A stretch of 55,309 nucleotides of DNA from an uncultured Olsenella sp. GTDB lineage: Bacteria > Actinomycetota > Coriobacteriia > Coriobacteriales > Atopobiaceae. Numbering within the stretch: the stretch's first letter is position 1; every line of letters begins with the position of its first letter. Under the pieces are notes generated by a model. That model was not told the DNA's origin, searched no databases, and worked only from the letters and a program-made list of their open reading frames with translations. Positions 16,505 through 25,211 of the stretch are shown one piece after another. The stretch is from positions 1 to 55,309 of the forward strand of contig UQIF01000012.1 in NCBI GenBank assembly GCA_900540955.1, given 5' to 3'. The translations under genes were made by a program, and so were the position numbers.

Positions 16505-17512
16505 CTAGTCCATATGGGCGTAATCGACCTTCGCGCGGCGCGCGGTTGCGATCTCCCAGTCGCGGGTGCCCTCAAAGACATCCTGCTTGTAGGGATTGCG
16601 GCCGAGCTTCTTGGCGCGGTAGGCGATGTAGAGGATCGCGGCGATGTTGGCGATCAGCGCAACGATCGAAACCGCGAGCGCGGCACTCGGGTCGAGCGTG
16701 GAGTGCGTCACAAAGACGGACTCCTCCTGGAAGTACGGGAACACCTGCGCGAACATGCACCAGATGGCCAGCGTGAAGGCGCGGTTCTGGATCCAGCCGC
16801 CCTTGTTCCAAGCGAAGGCCGCCACGGTGGGGGCGAGCAGCAGGGCAAAGCCGCAGAACCAGGAGTGGGTGGGCAGGCAGTTGTAGGTGTAGCAGAAGTT
16901 CCAGATGTCGTAGGCGATGATGTAGACCCAGGTCATGTCGGGCCACAGCATATCGGTCTTATCCTCGGAGGCGTAGACGCTCCACCAGCCGGTCATACAG
17001 AAGATGTTGATGATGCCCGCGATGCCGTTGAACACGTTGTTCCAGCCGGCAAGCTGCGTGGCGCCCTCGGAGGTGACCCAAGTGGTCTCGCCCAGGGCAA
17101 AGAAGTGATACGCGCTCTCAAAGTCGGACACGACGGCGATCATGATATTGATGGCCACGATGACAAACGGCCATGCGCGGAACCACTTGGCCTTGCCGAT
17201 CTTTCCCCACTGGTACTTGATGGCGATGAAGCCCCAGCAACCGGCGAGCGCGGCATAGACCTTTGCGTAGTGGAACCAGCTGTTCTGGTACACGTGCGTG
17301 GGGTTGGTAAGCGCCCACTCGGCGCCCTGCGAAACGCCCACGGCGATGGCGACGCAATAGATGGTCATGGCAAGGGGCGCCACGCCAAAGATGATGGCGG
17401 CGCCAGCCTTGGTGCGGCGACCGGCCTCGTTGAGCGCAATAAGGCCGACAAAGACCATGGCCCAGCCGAGCCAATGGATTGCGGTATTGCTCCCCCAAAC
17501 ATCAAACAACAT
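16505..17512 (-). CDS. Polytopic membrane protein, probably DUF5692 family
   Basis: This 335-residue protein has about eight or nine hydrophobic segments and unusually many Trp, Tyr and Phe residues (for example YDIWNFCYTYNCLPTHSWF). I match it tentatively to the uncharacterised DUF5692 family from memory of its N-terminus (MLFDxW...IHWLGW). No enzymatic motif is visible. It lies 74 bases downstream of a TetR gene on the same strand, so it is probably co-transcribed with and controlled by that regulator. A good site (AAGGAGAAGGGC) precedes the ATG. A hairpin (GCCCGTC 17532-17538 with GACGGGC 17555-17561) separates the two genes. The function is unknown; a transporter or membrane redox partner is possible. 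Confidence 0.75.
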   Translation of the reverse strand: MLFDVWGSNTAIHWLGWAMVFVGLIALNEAGRRTKAGAAIIFGVAPLAMTIYCVAIAVGVSQGAEWALTNPTHVYQNSWFHYAKVYAALAGCWGFIAIKYQWGKIGKAKWFRAWPFVIVAINIMIAVVSDFESAYHFFALGETTWVTSEGATQLAGWNNVFNGIAGIINIFCMTGWWSVYASEDKTDMLWPDMTWVYIIAYDIWNFCYTYNCLPTHSWFCGFALLLAPTVAAFAWNKGGWIQNRAFTLAIWCMFAQVFPYFQEESVFVTHSTLDPSAALAVSIVALIANIAAILYIAYRAKKLGRNPYKQDVFEGTRDWEIATARRAKVDYAHMD

Positions 17513-17586
17513 GCCCTTCTCCTTTCCTTAAGCCCGTCTTTCCTTCTTCTTTACGACGGGCGTAAATAAACAACTGGCGCGGCCTC

Positions 17587-18285
17587 CTACGTGGCCGGGC
17601 GTCGCTCCGGGTACTTGGCGGTGTAGCCCTCGATGTGCAGCGTCGAGGCGATAATGTCCTTCACGGTCTCGTCGGGCACATCCGGATGCGTGCGTATATA
17701 CATGAGCAGGCCCATGACAAGCGTGTAGAACGTCTCGTAGACGTGGTCGATGCGCAGGTCGTGGCGGGCGATGAAGTCGGCTACGGTCGTTTCGCACAGA
17801 TAGCGTGTCACGCGTTCGACCGCATGGTGCAGAAAACCGCCGTAGAGGGCGCCGCTTCCCGAGGTGAGCGTGGCGGGAAGCTCGTGCCCGTCGGCAACCA
17901 AACGCTTGAACAGCGGCGCCACGGAGTCGAGCGCGCCCTCGATGTCGCCCACGACGCGGCTGGCGTTCCAGCGCTCGAGCTCGTGAATAAAGCCCTCGAT
18001 GGCCTCGTCCATAACGGCCTCGACAGCGGCGTCCATATCGGAAAAGTAATGGTAGAAAAGCGATCGCGTGCAGCCCGCCTGCTCGGTCACGGCGGATACC
18101 GACAGGTGGGACACTCCGCGCTCGGCGCTGACGATGCGCACCGCCTCGAGGATCCTGCGCCGGCGCTCGTCTCCGGGGAGGCGCTTAGGAGCAACGGCCA
18201 CAGGGGCGCATCCATCCGGCAGGATTTCAATTTGTTTCGGGGCAGCATCGCGAGTTGGATTCGATGCCGCACTGCGGGTGCTCAT
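17587..18285 (-). CDS. TetR/AcrR family transcriptional regulator
   Basis: This 232-residue one-component regulator has an unusual N-terminal extension of about 38 residues. A TetR DNA-binding domain follows (about 40-87: RRRRILEAVRIVSAERGVSHLSVSAVTEQAGCTRSLF in outline, with the recognition helix near SLFYHYFSD). A helical ligand domain makes up the rest. The ATG at 18285 follows AAAGGCGG. It is divergent from the 927-residue flavoprotein gene, and two TTGAC-N5-GTCAA palindromes lie between them. A third lies before hypB, so it probably represses itself, the membrane-protein gene, the flavoprotein/hypA genes and hypB. The ligand is unknown. Confidence 0.9.
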   Translation of the reverse strand: MSTRSAASNPTRDAAPKQIEILPDGCAPVAVAPKRLPGDERRRRILEAVRIVSAERGVSHLSVSAVTEQAGCTRSLFYHYFSDMDAAVEAVMDEAIEGFIHELERWNASRVVGDIEGALDSVAPLFKRLVADGHELPATLTSGSGALYGGFLHHAVERVTRYLCETTVADFIARHDLRIDHVYETFYTLVMGLLMYIRTHPDVPDETVKDIIASTLHIEGYTAKYPERRPAT

Positions 18286-18344
18286 CCGTTCGCCGCCTTT
18301 CTGATGCTTCTGCCCTGTGGTTCACCTCCTAGTCTTGAATAATG

Positions 18345-18359
18345 TTGACAGTTCGTCAA
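18345..18359. promoter_or_regulatory. TetR-type operator 2 (TTGACAGTTCGTCAA)
   Basis: This palindrome lies in the divergent tetR/flavoprotein promoter region. It sits in the spacer of a possible flavoprotein promoter, TTGAAT (18335-18340), 17 bases, AATACT (18358-18363), consistent with repression. Confidence 0.6.
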
Positions 18360-18367
18360 TACTGTTT

Positions 18368-18382
18368 TTGACGGTATGTCAA
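18368..18382. promoter_or_regulatory. TetR-type operator 3 (TTGACGGTATGTCAA)
   Basis: This second palindrome has its centre 23 bases from the previous one, about two helical turns. The same face of the DNA could therefore bind two dimers. It shares the TTGAC-N5-GTCAA core with the hypB site. Confidence 0.6.
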
Positions 18383-18474
18383 CTTTGCGGGTTGAGCGTG
18401 CAGGGGCGCGCTCACCTTGCAAAAAAGAAGGACCGCAGCTCGCGCGATCGACGCGCGGCAAGGGAGGGGACGCC

Positions 18475-21258
18475 ATGATTCTCAATGGACCGGGGATTAG
18501 CTTTACCGAGCCCGATATCGGCGCGGAGTTCGTTCCGCCGCTGCCCGAGCATCCGCGCGAGAAGATCGTGAAGCTGTGCGAGCACTGCACGAATCGCCTG
18601 CTTCACCGCGACGAGCTGTTGGGCTACGAGTACTGGTCGTTTGCCGAGGCGGCGACCGACGAGCAGGCGGACGTCCTGCTCAAGATGAAGATGCGCCGGC
18701 CCTACACCCTCGCCGAGATGGCCAAGTTGACGGGCATGCCCGCGGCGAAGATCGAGAAGATGCTCGACGACATGAGCTACACCGGCCTGCTTGAGTACAA
18801 CTGGGAAAACCCGACGCGCACCAAGCAGTGGGTGCTTCCCATGCTCGTGCCCGGATCGGCCGAGTTCCTCAACATGCGCTTGGGCCAGCTGGACGAGCAC
18901 CCGGTGTTCGCGAAGTTCTTCGAGCAGGCATCCAAGGGCCCGCTGTCCCGCGCGACGCCGATGGTCCCGCCCGGAGGCGCCGGCATCGGCATGCACGTTA
19001 TCCCCGTCGAGCAGGCCATCGACGCCTCGAGCACCTCGGTGCCCATCGAGCACATCGAGCACTGGCTGGACAAGTACGACGGCAAGTACGCCGCATCCAC
19101 CTGCAGCTGCCGTGCCAGCCGTAAGGTTTTGGGCGAGGGCTGCGGCGACGACCCGCACGATTGGTGCATCGCTGTGGGCGACATGGCCGATTACGTGGCC
19201 GAGACCGACCGAGGCCGCTACATCACGCGTGATGAGGTCTATGACATCCTGCGCGCCGCCGAGGACAACGGCTTTGTGCACCAGATCACGAACATCGACG
19301 GCGAGAACAAGATCTTCGCCATCTGCAACTGCAACGTGAACGTATGCTACGCGCTGCGCACCTCGCAGCTGTTCAACACGCCCAACCTGTCGCGCTCCGC
19401 TTATGTCGCGCACACGGAGGCCGATAAATGCGTGGCGTGCGGCCGCTGCGTGGAAGTGTGCCCCGCAGGCGCCGTCAAGCTGGGCCAGAAACTCTGCAGC
19501 AAGGCGACGGGCAAGGTCCCCGAGTACCCGCGCCAGGAGCTGCCCGACGCCGTGAAGTGGGGGCCGGAGAAGTGGTCGCCCAACTACCGCAACGACAATC
19601 GCGTCGAGACGCACGAGGCGGGAACCGCGCCCTGCAAGACCGCCTGCCCGGCGCACATCGCCGTCCAGGGCTACCTCAAGCTCGCGGCTCAGGGCCGCTA
19701 TGACGAGGCGCTCGCGCTCATCAAGCGCGAGAACCCGCTGCCCGCCGTGTGCGGCCGCATCTGCAACCGCCGCTGCGAGGACGCGTGCACGCGCGGCAGG
19801 GTCGACGCCGCCGTCGCCATCGACGAGGTGAAGAAGTTCATCGCCCAGCGCGACCTGGACGCCGCGACGCGCTATATCCCGCCGGTGGTCACGCCCACGC
19901 GCGCGGGCGGATTCGACCAGAAGGTCGCCATCATCGGCGCCGGCCCCGCGGGCCTTTCGTGCGCGTTCTATCTGGCCGAGAAGGGCTACAAGCCGGTCGT
20001 GTTCGAGAGGATGCCGCGCCCCGGCGGCATGCTCACCTACGGCATCCCTTCCTTCAAGCTGGAAAAAGACGTCATCGAGGCGGAGGTCGAGGTCATCCGC
20101 GAGATGGGCGCCGAGTTCCGCTATGGCGTCGAGGTGGGCCGCGACGTGACGCTCGCCGAGCTGCGCGAGCAGGGCTTCGCCGCCTTCTATGTCGCCATCG
20201 GCTGCCAGGGCGGTCGCCTGCCCGGCGTTGACGGGCAGGACGCGAAGGGCGTTCGGACCGCCGTCGACTTCCTGGCCGAGTACACCGACCAGACCGCAGG
20301 TGCCGCCCCCGCGATGGGCCGCACCGTGGTCGTGGGCGGCGGCAACGTTGCCATCGACGCCGCGCGCGTGGCGGCCCGCACCCAGGCCCCCGAGGTCACG
20401 ATGCTGTGCCTCGAGTCTGCCGAAGAGATGCCCGCAAGCGACGAGGAAGTCGCCGAGGCCCGCGAGGACGGCGTGGACATCCGCTGCGGCTGGGGCCCTG
20501 AGGAAGTTCTTGCCAACGAGGCCGGCGAGGTGCGCGGCATCGTGCTCAAGCGCTGCACGCGCGTGTTCGACGATGACGGCCGCTTTGCTCCCGAATACGA
20601 CGAGGGCGATCTCGTGACCATCGAGTGCGACCAGGTTGTCTTCGCTATCGGCCAGAGCATCGAGTGGGGCAAACTGCTGGAGGGCTCCGCCGTCGAGCTC
20701 GGCCGCGGCCAGGGCGCCGTCGCCGATCCGCAGACGTATCAGACCGCCGAGCCCGACATCTTCGTGGGTGGCGACGTCTACACCGGCCCCAAGTTCGCCA
20801 TCGACGCCATCGCCGCCGGCCACGAGGCCGCCGTGTCGATCCATCGTTTTGTCCAGCACGGAACGCTCACCATTGGCCGCAACCAGCGCAAGTACGTTGA
20901 GCTCGACAAAGACGATGCCGACCTTTCGAGCTACGACACCGCCCAGCGCGAGGTTCCCGCTGCCAAGGATGCCGCTGCCGCCAAGGCAGCGCCTTTCCGC
21001 GAGTACGTGGAGACGCTTACCGAGGAGCAGGTGCGCGCCGAGACCGCCCGCTGCCTGGGCTGCGGCGCCTCGGTCGTCGACCCCAACAAGTGCATCGGCT
21101 GCGGCCTGTGCACGACCAAGTGCGCGTTCGACGCCATCCACCTTACGCGCGAGCGCCCCGAGTGCTCCAACATGGTCAAGTACGAGAAGAAGGTCCCTTC
21201 GCTTGCGAAGTACGCCCTCAAGCGCGAGATCAAGATTCGTTTTGGCAAGAAGAAGTAA
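18475..21258 (+). CDS. Large Fe-S flavoprotein: ferredoxin plus GltD-like NAD(P)H oxidoreductase
   Basis: This cytoplasmic electron-transfer enzyme of 927 residues has an undetermined reaction. An N-terminal helix-turn-helix-like region (about 30-110) is followed by a cysteine cluster near residue 209 (CSCRASRK...CGDD) and CNCNVNVC. A 4Fe-4S ferredoxin motif lies near 318 (CVACGRCVEVCP). A GltD-type Fe-S region follows (CGRICNRRCEDAC), then an FAD site near 488 (GAGPAGLSCAF), an NAD(P) site near 621 (GGGNVAIDAARVA) and a C-terminal ferredoxin near 860 (CIGCGLCTTKC). The ATG at 18475 is chosen for its site GGGAGGGG; a longer frame starts inside the operators. It is divergent from tetR and followed by hypA. 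Family members include NfnB- and GltD-like bifurcating or transhydrogenase subunits. Confidence 0.85.
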   Translation: MILNGPGISFTEPDIGAEFVPPLPEHPREKIVKLCEHCTNRLLHRDELLGYEYWSFAEAATDEQADVLLKMKMRRPYTLAEMAKLTGMPAAKIEKMLDDMSYTGLLEYNWENPTRTKQWVLPMLVPGSAEFLNMRLGQLDEHPVFAKFFEQASKGPLSRATPMVPPGGAGIGMHVIPVEQAIDASSTSVPIEHIEHWLDKYDGKYAASTCSCRASRKVLGEGCGDDPHDWCIAVGDMADYVAETDRGRYITRDEVYDILRAAEDNGFVHQITNIDGENKIFAICNCNVNVCYALRTSQLFNTPNLSRSAYVAHTEADKCVACGRCVEVCPAGAVKLGQKLCSKATGKVPEYPRQELPDAVKWGPEKWSPNYRNDNRVETHEAGTAPCKTACPAHIAVQGYLKLAAQGRYDEALALIKRENPLPAVCGRICNRRCEDACTRGRVDAAVAIDEVKKFIAQRDLDAATRYIPPVVTPTRAGGFDQKVAIIGAGPAGLSCAFYLAEKGYKPVVFERMPRPGGMLTYGIPSFKLEKDVIEAEVEVIREMGAEFRYGVEVGRDVTLAELREQGFAAFYVAIGCQGGRLPGVDGQDAKGVRTAVDFLAEYTDQTAGAAPAMGRTVVVGGGNVAIDAARVAARTQAPEVTMLCLESAEEMPASDEEVAEAREDGVDIRCGWGPEEVLANEAGEVRGIVLKRCTRVFDDDGRFAPEYDEGDLVTIECDQVVFAIGQSIEWGKLLEGSAVELGRGQGAVADPQTYQTAEPDIFVGGDVYTGPKFAIDAIAAGHEAAVSIHRFVQHGTLTIGRNQRKYVELDKDDADLSSYDTAQREVPAAKDAAAAKAAPFREYVETLTEEQVRAETARCLGCGASVVDPNKCIGCGLCTTKCAFDAIHLTRERPECSNMVKYEKKVPSLAKYALKREIKIRFGKKK

Positions 21259-21295
21259 CGTGGCGAGCCTGAGGTTTTAACCGCTGCGCTGAATG

Positions 21296-21328
21296 GGCGG
21301 GGCCGACGCATCGCCGGCCTCGCCTTTT
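21296..21328 (+). terminator. Hairpin with T tract after the flavoprotein gene
   Basis: A 10-base stem (21296-21305 with 21315-21324, one G-T pair) is followed by TTTT. It sits only 18 bases before the hypA start, so it probably reduces rather than blocks read-through. Confidence 0.65.
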
Positions 21329-21346
21329 GGATAAGAGGTTGATGTC

Positions 21347-21772
21347 ATGCATGAGCTGGGCATCGTGTTCCATATCATAAGGACGGTCGAGGACGCGTGT
21401 CGCGACAACGCGATCTCGCGCGTGTCTTCGGTGACGCTGCAGCTCGGCGAGGTCTCGGGCGTGGTGCCGCATTACCTTGAGGACGCCTGGCGCTGGGCGA
21501 GCAACAAGAACCCGCTGGTGGCGGGCGCCGAGCTCAAAGTCGAGGAGATTCCCGCGGTCACGTATTGCGAGGATTGCAAGAAGACGTACGAGACGGTGGC
21601 GCACGGCAAGACCTGCCCGCACTGCGGAGGCACGCGCACTTATTTGGTGCAGGGCCAAGAGGTGATGGTAAAGGAGATAGAGACCCCCGACGAGCAGCAT
21701 TCGCGCGGCGGGGCGGCGCGCGAAGCACCGCCGGATCCGGTGGATGCCGCCAACCCGCTGATTATCGAGTAG
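21347..21772 (+). CDS. hypA: Hydrogenase nickel metallochaperone HypA
   Basis: This small chaperone binds nickel at its N-terminus and hands it, with HypB, to [NiFe] hydrogenase or another nickel enzyme. The 141-residue protein starts with the invariant Met1-His2-Glu3. It has the structural zinc site Cys74-x2-Cys77 ... Cys90-x2-Cys93. The C-terminal tail after about residue 115 (rich in Ala, Pro and Glu) is longer than usual. It follows the flavoprotein gene on the same strand and is separated from it by a hairpin. Its separation from hypB by two minus-strand genes is unusual, since the hyp genes are commonly adjacent. Confidence 0.95.
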   Translation: MHELGIVFHIIRTVEDACRDNAISRVSSVTLQLGEVSGVVPHYLEDAWRWASNKNPLVAGAELKVEEIPAVTYCEDCKKTYETVAHGKTCPHCGGTRTYLVQGQEVMVKEIETPDEQHSRGGAAREAPPDPVDAANPLIIE

Positions 21773-21782
21773 AGCGGGGCGA

Positions 21783-21855
21783 CGCGCGAAGAAACGCCGG
21801 GTTCCAGCCCCGCCGAACGCTGATTTGCGAAGAAACGCCGGGTTCCAGCCCCGGC
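21783..21855. repeat. Two direct copies of repeat B
   Basis: The unit GCGAAGAAACGCCGGGTTCC followed by AGCCCC occurs twice in direct orientation, about 38 bases apart. It belongs to the family at 15340 but shares the internal variant ACGCCGGG between its two copies. Local homogenisation is therefore likely. Confidence 0.85.
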
Positions 21856-21972
21856 GCTGCCCCGCGCGCCCGCCGCCGACACTCCGCCGTATGGGGCTTC
21901 TCTCGAATAACGAAACACGGTTGAAATAATTCCCGACACGTGTCAGACTGACGCGCAGGCTCAAGGCTACGC

Positions 21973-22944
21973 GTGAAAGAAGGCACTGTGGAGGAGAAGA
22001 CCGCCTACGAGGGGGACCCGCTCTCTCCGATCTGCGAGGACCAGACCGACGAGGAGGGCCGGCGCGCCGACGAGGTGTCCGACCGTCGCACCGCCGGCTA
22101 CGGGAAGCTGCCGTTCTTCGGCATGCTCAACCTCGGCCTCGTTCTCACGGCGTTCGCCATCGTCGTCTTCAAGACGCCCAACCACCTGGCCTTCGGCGGT
22201 ACCTCGGGCGTCGCCGTCGTGCTCTCGACGCTCTTTCCGCAACTGCCCGTCTCGGCGTTCATGTGGGTTTTGAACCTCCTCCTCGTGGTGCTCGGCTTCG
22301 TGTTCCTCGACCGCCGCGCCGTCCTGTGGAGCGCGTTCGCCTCGATCGCGCTTTCCGCCTATGTCTCGCTGTTCGAGTGGCTCATTCCCATCCAGTCGTC
22401 CGTCACGGGCGACCTCGCGCTCGACGTGTGCTTCGCGGTCCTTCTTCCCGCGCTCGGCAGCGCGCTCGTCTTCGACATCGGCGCGTCGACGGGCGGCACC
22501 GACATCCTCGCCATGATTCTGCGCCGCCGCACCGACATCGAGATCGGCAAGGCGCTCTTTGCCGTCGACATCGCCATCGTCTGCGCGGCCGCCGTGCTCT
22601 ACGGCCCGCGCACCGGCCTGTGGTGCATCCTCGGCCTCGTGGCAAAGACGTTCGTCGTGGACGTCGCCATCGAGTCCATCCGCCAGCGAAAAGTCTGCCA
22701 GGTCATCTGCAGGTACCCGCACGACGTCGAGGAGTTCATCGTTCGCACGCTCGGCCGCACCGCCACCGTGATGACCGGCTGGGGCGCCTACTCCGGCAAG
22801 AAGGTCATCATCTTGAACACCGTGCTCACCCGCCGCGAGGCAATGGAGCTGCGCCTGTACGTGCGCAGCATCGACCCGGGCGCGTTCATCACCATCACGA
22901 GCAGCTCCGAGATCATCGGCCGCGGCTTCCGCGGGGTGAACTAG
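21973..22944 (+). CDS. YitT family membrane protein (DUF161/DUF2179)
   Basis: This membrane protein of unknown function has 323 residues. About five or six hydrophobic helices (residues 50-240) carry the family motifs GGTSGVA and DIGASTGGTDI. A soluble C-terminal DUF2179 domain follows (about 240-320: VCQVICRYPHDVEEFIVRTLGR...ITSSSEIIGRGF). The hydrophilic N-terminal 45 residues are acidic and longer than in many members. The start is the GTG at 21973; a second in-frame GTG lies five codons later. It stands alone between two repeat clusters, so context gives no functional hint. Confidence 0.9.
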   Translation: MKEGTVEEKTAYEGDPLSPICEDQTDEEGRRADEVSDRRTAGYGKLPFFGMLNLGLVLTAFAIVVFKTPNHLAFGGTSGVAVVLSTLFPQLPVSAFMWVLNLLLVVLGFVFLDRRAVLWSAFASIALSAYVSLFEWLIPIQSSVTGDLALDVCFAVLLPALGSALVFDIGASTGGTDILAMILRRRTDIEIGKALFAVDIAIVCAAAVLYGPRTGLWCILGLVAKTFVVDVAIESIRQRKVCQVICRYPHDVEEFIVRTLGRTATVMTGWGAYSGKKVIILNTVLTRREAMELRLYVRSIDPGAFITITSSSEIIGRGFRGVN

Positions 22945-22974
22945 CTGCGGCGGGCCCCGGGCCGCTGTGCCTGC

Positions 22975-23120
22975 CGTCTGCGAAGAAATGCCCACGTCTG
23001 GGCTCGGCAACGCCCTTCTTGCTAAGAAACGCACACGTCTGGGCGCAATCGCGGCCCGTGCGTTAAAAAACAGCGACCTCTGGGCGCGCGAAAGCCCAGA
23101 GGTCGCGATTTCTTAGCGCT
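22975..23120. repeat. Repeat B cluster, CTCTGGGC/GTCTGGGC variant, with hairpin terminator
   Basis: Three direct units and one inverted unit of repeat B carry the core CGTCTGGG or CCTCTGGGC instead of TTCCAGCC. A perfect 13-base stem (23073-23085 with 23094-23106) is followed by GATTTCTTAG. It lies between convergent genes and probably terminates both. One AAGAAGGGC motif occurs at 23012-23020. Confidence 0.82.
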
Positions 23121-23175
23121 CGTTCCCGTCGGGGGCACCCGCCTTGGCAAGAAGGACCGCGGAGCCCGTCCCGCG

Positions 23176-24414
23176 CTATCCCGCGAGCCCGGCGGTCGGG
23201 TTCTCGGACTCGTCGGCGTAGGGGGCAAGCCCGGCGTCCACGCGCTGCATCATCGTCGCCCACGCGTCGGTCTTTACCTTCTCATACCAAACGCCGCCCT
23301 CGTAGACGCCCTCGGTCGGCTCGAGGCCGGACATCAGGTCGCGGCTCATGTCGAAGCCCGCGAAGCGCGCGCCGAGCGCCATGAGCTCGATGCCCGAGAT
23401 GTCGGTGCTCACGCTCCCGGCCGCGGCGTTGAGGCCTCGCGCGAGCATGATCGGGTTGCCGCTGAGGGTCTTCTTGAGGATCGCGCCGAGGACCATGCGC
23501 TGGTTGGCGGTGCGGTAGTAGTCGCCCGCGCCGTAGGCGTCGTAGGCGTGGCGCGCGCGGCACAGGCCGAGCGCCTGCGCGCCGTCGATGGTCTGGGGCC
23601 CTGCCGCCAGGTGCACGCCGGCGAGGTCGTCGTCGATGTCGATGGGCACGTTCACGTCGATGCCCCCGAGGTCGTCGACGACCGAGGTGAAGCTGTCGAA
23701 GTCGATCTCGGCGTAGTGCGAGATCTTGACGCCCGCGAGGTCCGAGACGGCGTCGATGAGCAGGGGAGCCCCGCCCAAGGTATAAGCGGCGTTGATCTTC
23801 TGCTTGCCGTAGTTGCCGCCCAGGTCGACGAGGGTGTCTCGCTGGATCGAGACGAGCGTGAGCTTGGCGGCCACCGGGTCGACGCGCGCGAGCATGATGG
23901 AGTCGGTGCGGAAGGTGCCTCCCGTCGAGTTGTCCTCTACGCGCTGCTCGGACTTGTCGGTGCCCACGAGCAGCATGTAGAAGGGCTGGCCGGGCAGAAC
24001 GGGCGAGAGCGCCGCGCGCGTCTCGAGCGAGACGCCCGAGCCGAGGCGCACCGTGAGCACGACCGAGAAGGCAAGAAGGGCCGCGAGCACGCCGACGAGC
24101 ACCCGCTTGGCGGTTCTAGCCCAGTTGCGCGGCTTTGCCGGACGCGGCGCGCGACGGCTTTGGCGCGGCTGGGCCGCATAAGCGCCGACGTCCTTGCGCC
24201 CGCCCCGCGCGGGCGAGAAGCCCTGTCTGCGGTACTCGCCGCTCTCGCGCAGGCCGCCGCCCACGCCGTCTGCGCCCTCCAGCCTGCGCCCGACCTCATG
24301 GCCGGCGCGGCGCACGGGGTTGGCGTTCTCGCGCTCCTGCCGCATGCGGCGGTAACGGTCGACGTCGCTCGCCTCGCGGCGCGATACGTTGGGCCGGCGG
24401 TCGGCGTTGGTCAT
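23176..24414 (-). CDS. LytR-CpsA-Psr (LCP) family cell-wall ligase
   Basis: This membrane-anchored phosphotransferase probably attaches glycopolymers to peptidoglycan outside the cell. The 412-residue protein has a long basic, arginine-rich cytoplasmic N-terminus (1-103), one membrane helix (about 104-122) and an extracellular LCP domain (about 140-370). The motifs GTFRTDSIMLARVDP, SIQRDT, KINAAYTLGG and CRARHAYDAYGAGD are conserved LCP arginine/aspartate positions. The ATG at 24414 is the first in frame. It is 65 bases downstream of the 118-residue protein gene on the same strand. The substrate polymer cannot be told from the sequence. Confidence 0.92.
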   Translation of the reverse strand: MTNADRRPNVSRREASDVDRYRRMRQERENANPVRRAGHEVGRRLEGADGVGGGLRESGEYRRQGFSPARGGRKDVGAYAAQPRQSRRAPRPAKPRNWARTAKRVLVGVLAALLAFSVVLTVRLGSGVSLETRAALSPVLPGQPFYMLLVGTDKSEQRVEDNSTGGTFRTDSIMLARVDPVAAKLTLVSIQRDTLVDLGGNYGKQKINAAYTLGGAPLLIDAVSDLAGVKISHYAEIDFDSFTSVVDDLGGIDVNVPIDIDDDLAGVHLAAGPQTIDGAQALGLCRARHAYDAYGAGDYYRTANQRMVLGAILKKTLSGNPIMLARGLNAAAGSVSTDISGIELMALGARFAGFDMSRDLMSGLEPTEGVYEGGVWYEKVKTDAWATMMQRVDAGLAPYADESENPTAGLAG

Positions 24415-24479
24415 GGGATGCTCCTTTTGCGCTGGTTGCTATCTGTGCCTGATGGTACCCACATGGGGCAGGCCGGCGG

Positions 24480-24836
24480 CTACCTGCCGAGGAGGCTCCC
24501 CAGACTGCCCAAAAGCCCGCCGAGCCCAAGCCTCGAGAGGTCGAGCTTGGCGATGTCGATGTTCAGCCTGCTCGCGGCGTCCTGAAGCGCGATCAGGTCG
24601 AGCTTGGTGAGATCGAGCTGCGAGAGGTCGAGCTTGGAGACGTCGACGTCGCTGAAGTCGAGCCCGAGCTCGGCCGCGCGGGCGAGGGTGCCCTGGACGA
24701 CGGCGTTGATGTCGAAGTCGGTGGCCCCGCAGATGGAGGCGACGGCGCCCCTGGGGTCGGCGATCAGCTCCTGGGCCTTCTCGGGCGCCTGCTGCACGGC
24801 GGCGATGATCCGGTTGACGATCTCGGTGGTCTGCAT
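24480..24836 (-). CDS. Hypothetical protein with LDL-repeat pattern
   Basis: I do not recognise this 118-residue protein. The N-terminal half is mostly helical (IVNRIIAAVQQAPEKAQELI). The second half has a regular pattern of leucine and aspartate (SKLDLSQLDLTKLDL, then IAKLDLSRLGLGG) and ends in a glycine/leucine tail. There is no signal peptide or membrane helix. A good site (GGAAAGAGGAAGCC) precedes the ATG. It is upstream of the LCP gene on the same strand and probably shares its transcript, so a link to the envelope is possible but unproven. Confidence 0.75.
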   Translation of the reverse strand: MQTTEIVNRIIAAVQQAPEKAQELIADPRGAVASICGATDFDINAVVQGTLARAAELGLDFSDVDVSKLDLSQLDLTKLDLIALQDAASRLNIDIAKLDLSRLGLGGLLGSLGSLLGR

Positions 24837-24909
24837 GGCTTCCTCTTTCCGTCGGGTGGCTCGTTGCCCCTACTTTACGCCTGTGCTCGCGTGCCCATGG
24901 CCGGCCCTT

Positions 24910-25100
24910 CTTGCCCCGCGCTAAGAAACCGCAGGTCCCAGCCCCGACTGATGACTGTGCGCTAAGAATCCCCAAGTTCCAGCCCTTCTTTCCGGGCTGG
25001 AACCCGCGATTCCTTAGCGCTCGGCGCCCTCTGGCGGCTGGAACCCGGGGTTTCTTAGCAAGAAGGGCGCACCGGAGGCTGGAACCCGCGATTTCTGAGC
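24910..25100. repeat. Repeat B cluster, TTCCAGCCC variant, five units
   Basis: Two direct and three inverted units of the CTAAGAAAC...TTCCAGCC repeat lie between the minus-strand small gene and the plus-strand dehydrogenase. The middle pair forms a stem around CAGCCCTTCTTTCCGGGCTG. Three copies of AAGAAGGGC (either strand) are included, at 24902-24910, 24982-24990 and 25060-25068. No gene is seen in 24837-25211. Confidence 0.85.
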
Positions 25101-25211
25101 GCCCTCGCCGCCCGCCGCTCGCCGCCATGTTTCCGAACGTGGGCAAATCCGCTGCCCCGCGCGGCCATCGGCTAAGCTAGACCGCACGTGACCCTCGCGA
25201 TAGGAGTGAGC

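Noticed and set aside
18322..18328. Perfect AGGAGGT on the minus strand upstream of tetR
   Set aside because: No start codon in frame with TetR follows at a suitable distance. The only overlapping GTG is out of frame, so it is not used to extend the gene.
18412..21141. 909-codon minus-strand open frame opposite the flavoprotein
   Set aside because: Antisense shadow of a gene with clear FAD, NAD(P) and Fe-S motifs; no ribosome site or recognisable domain.
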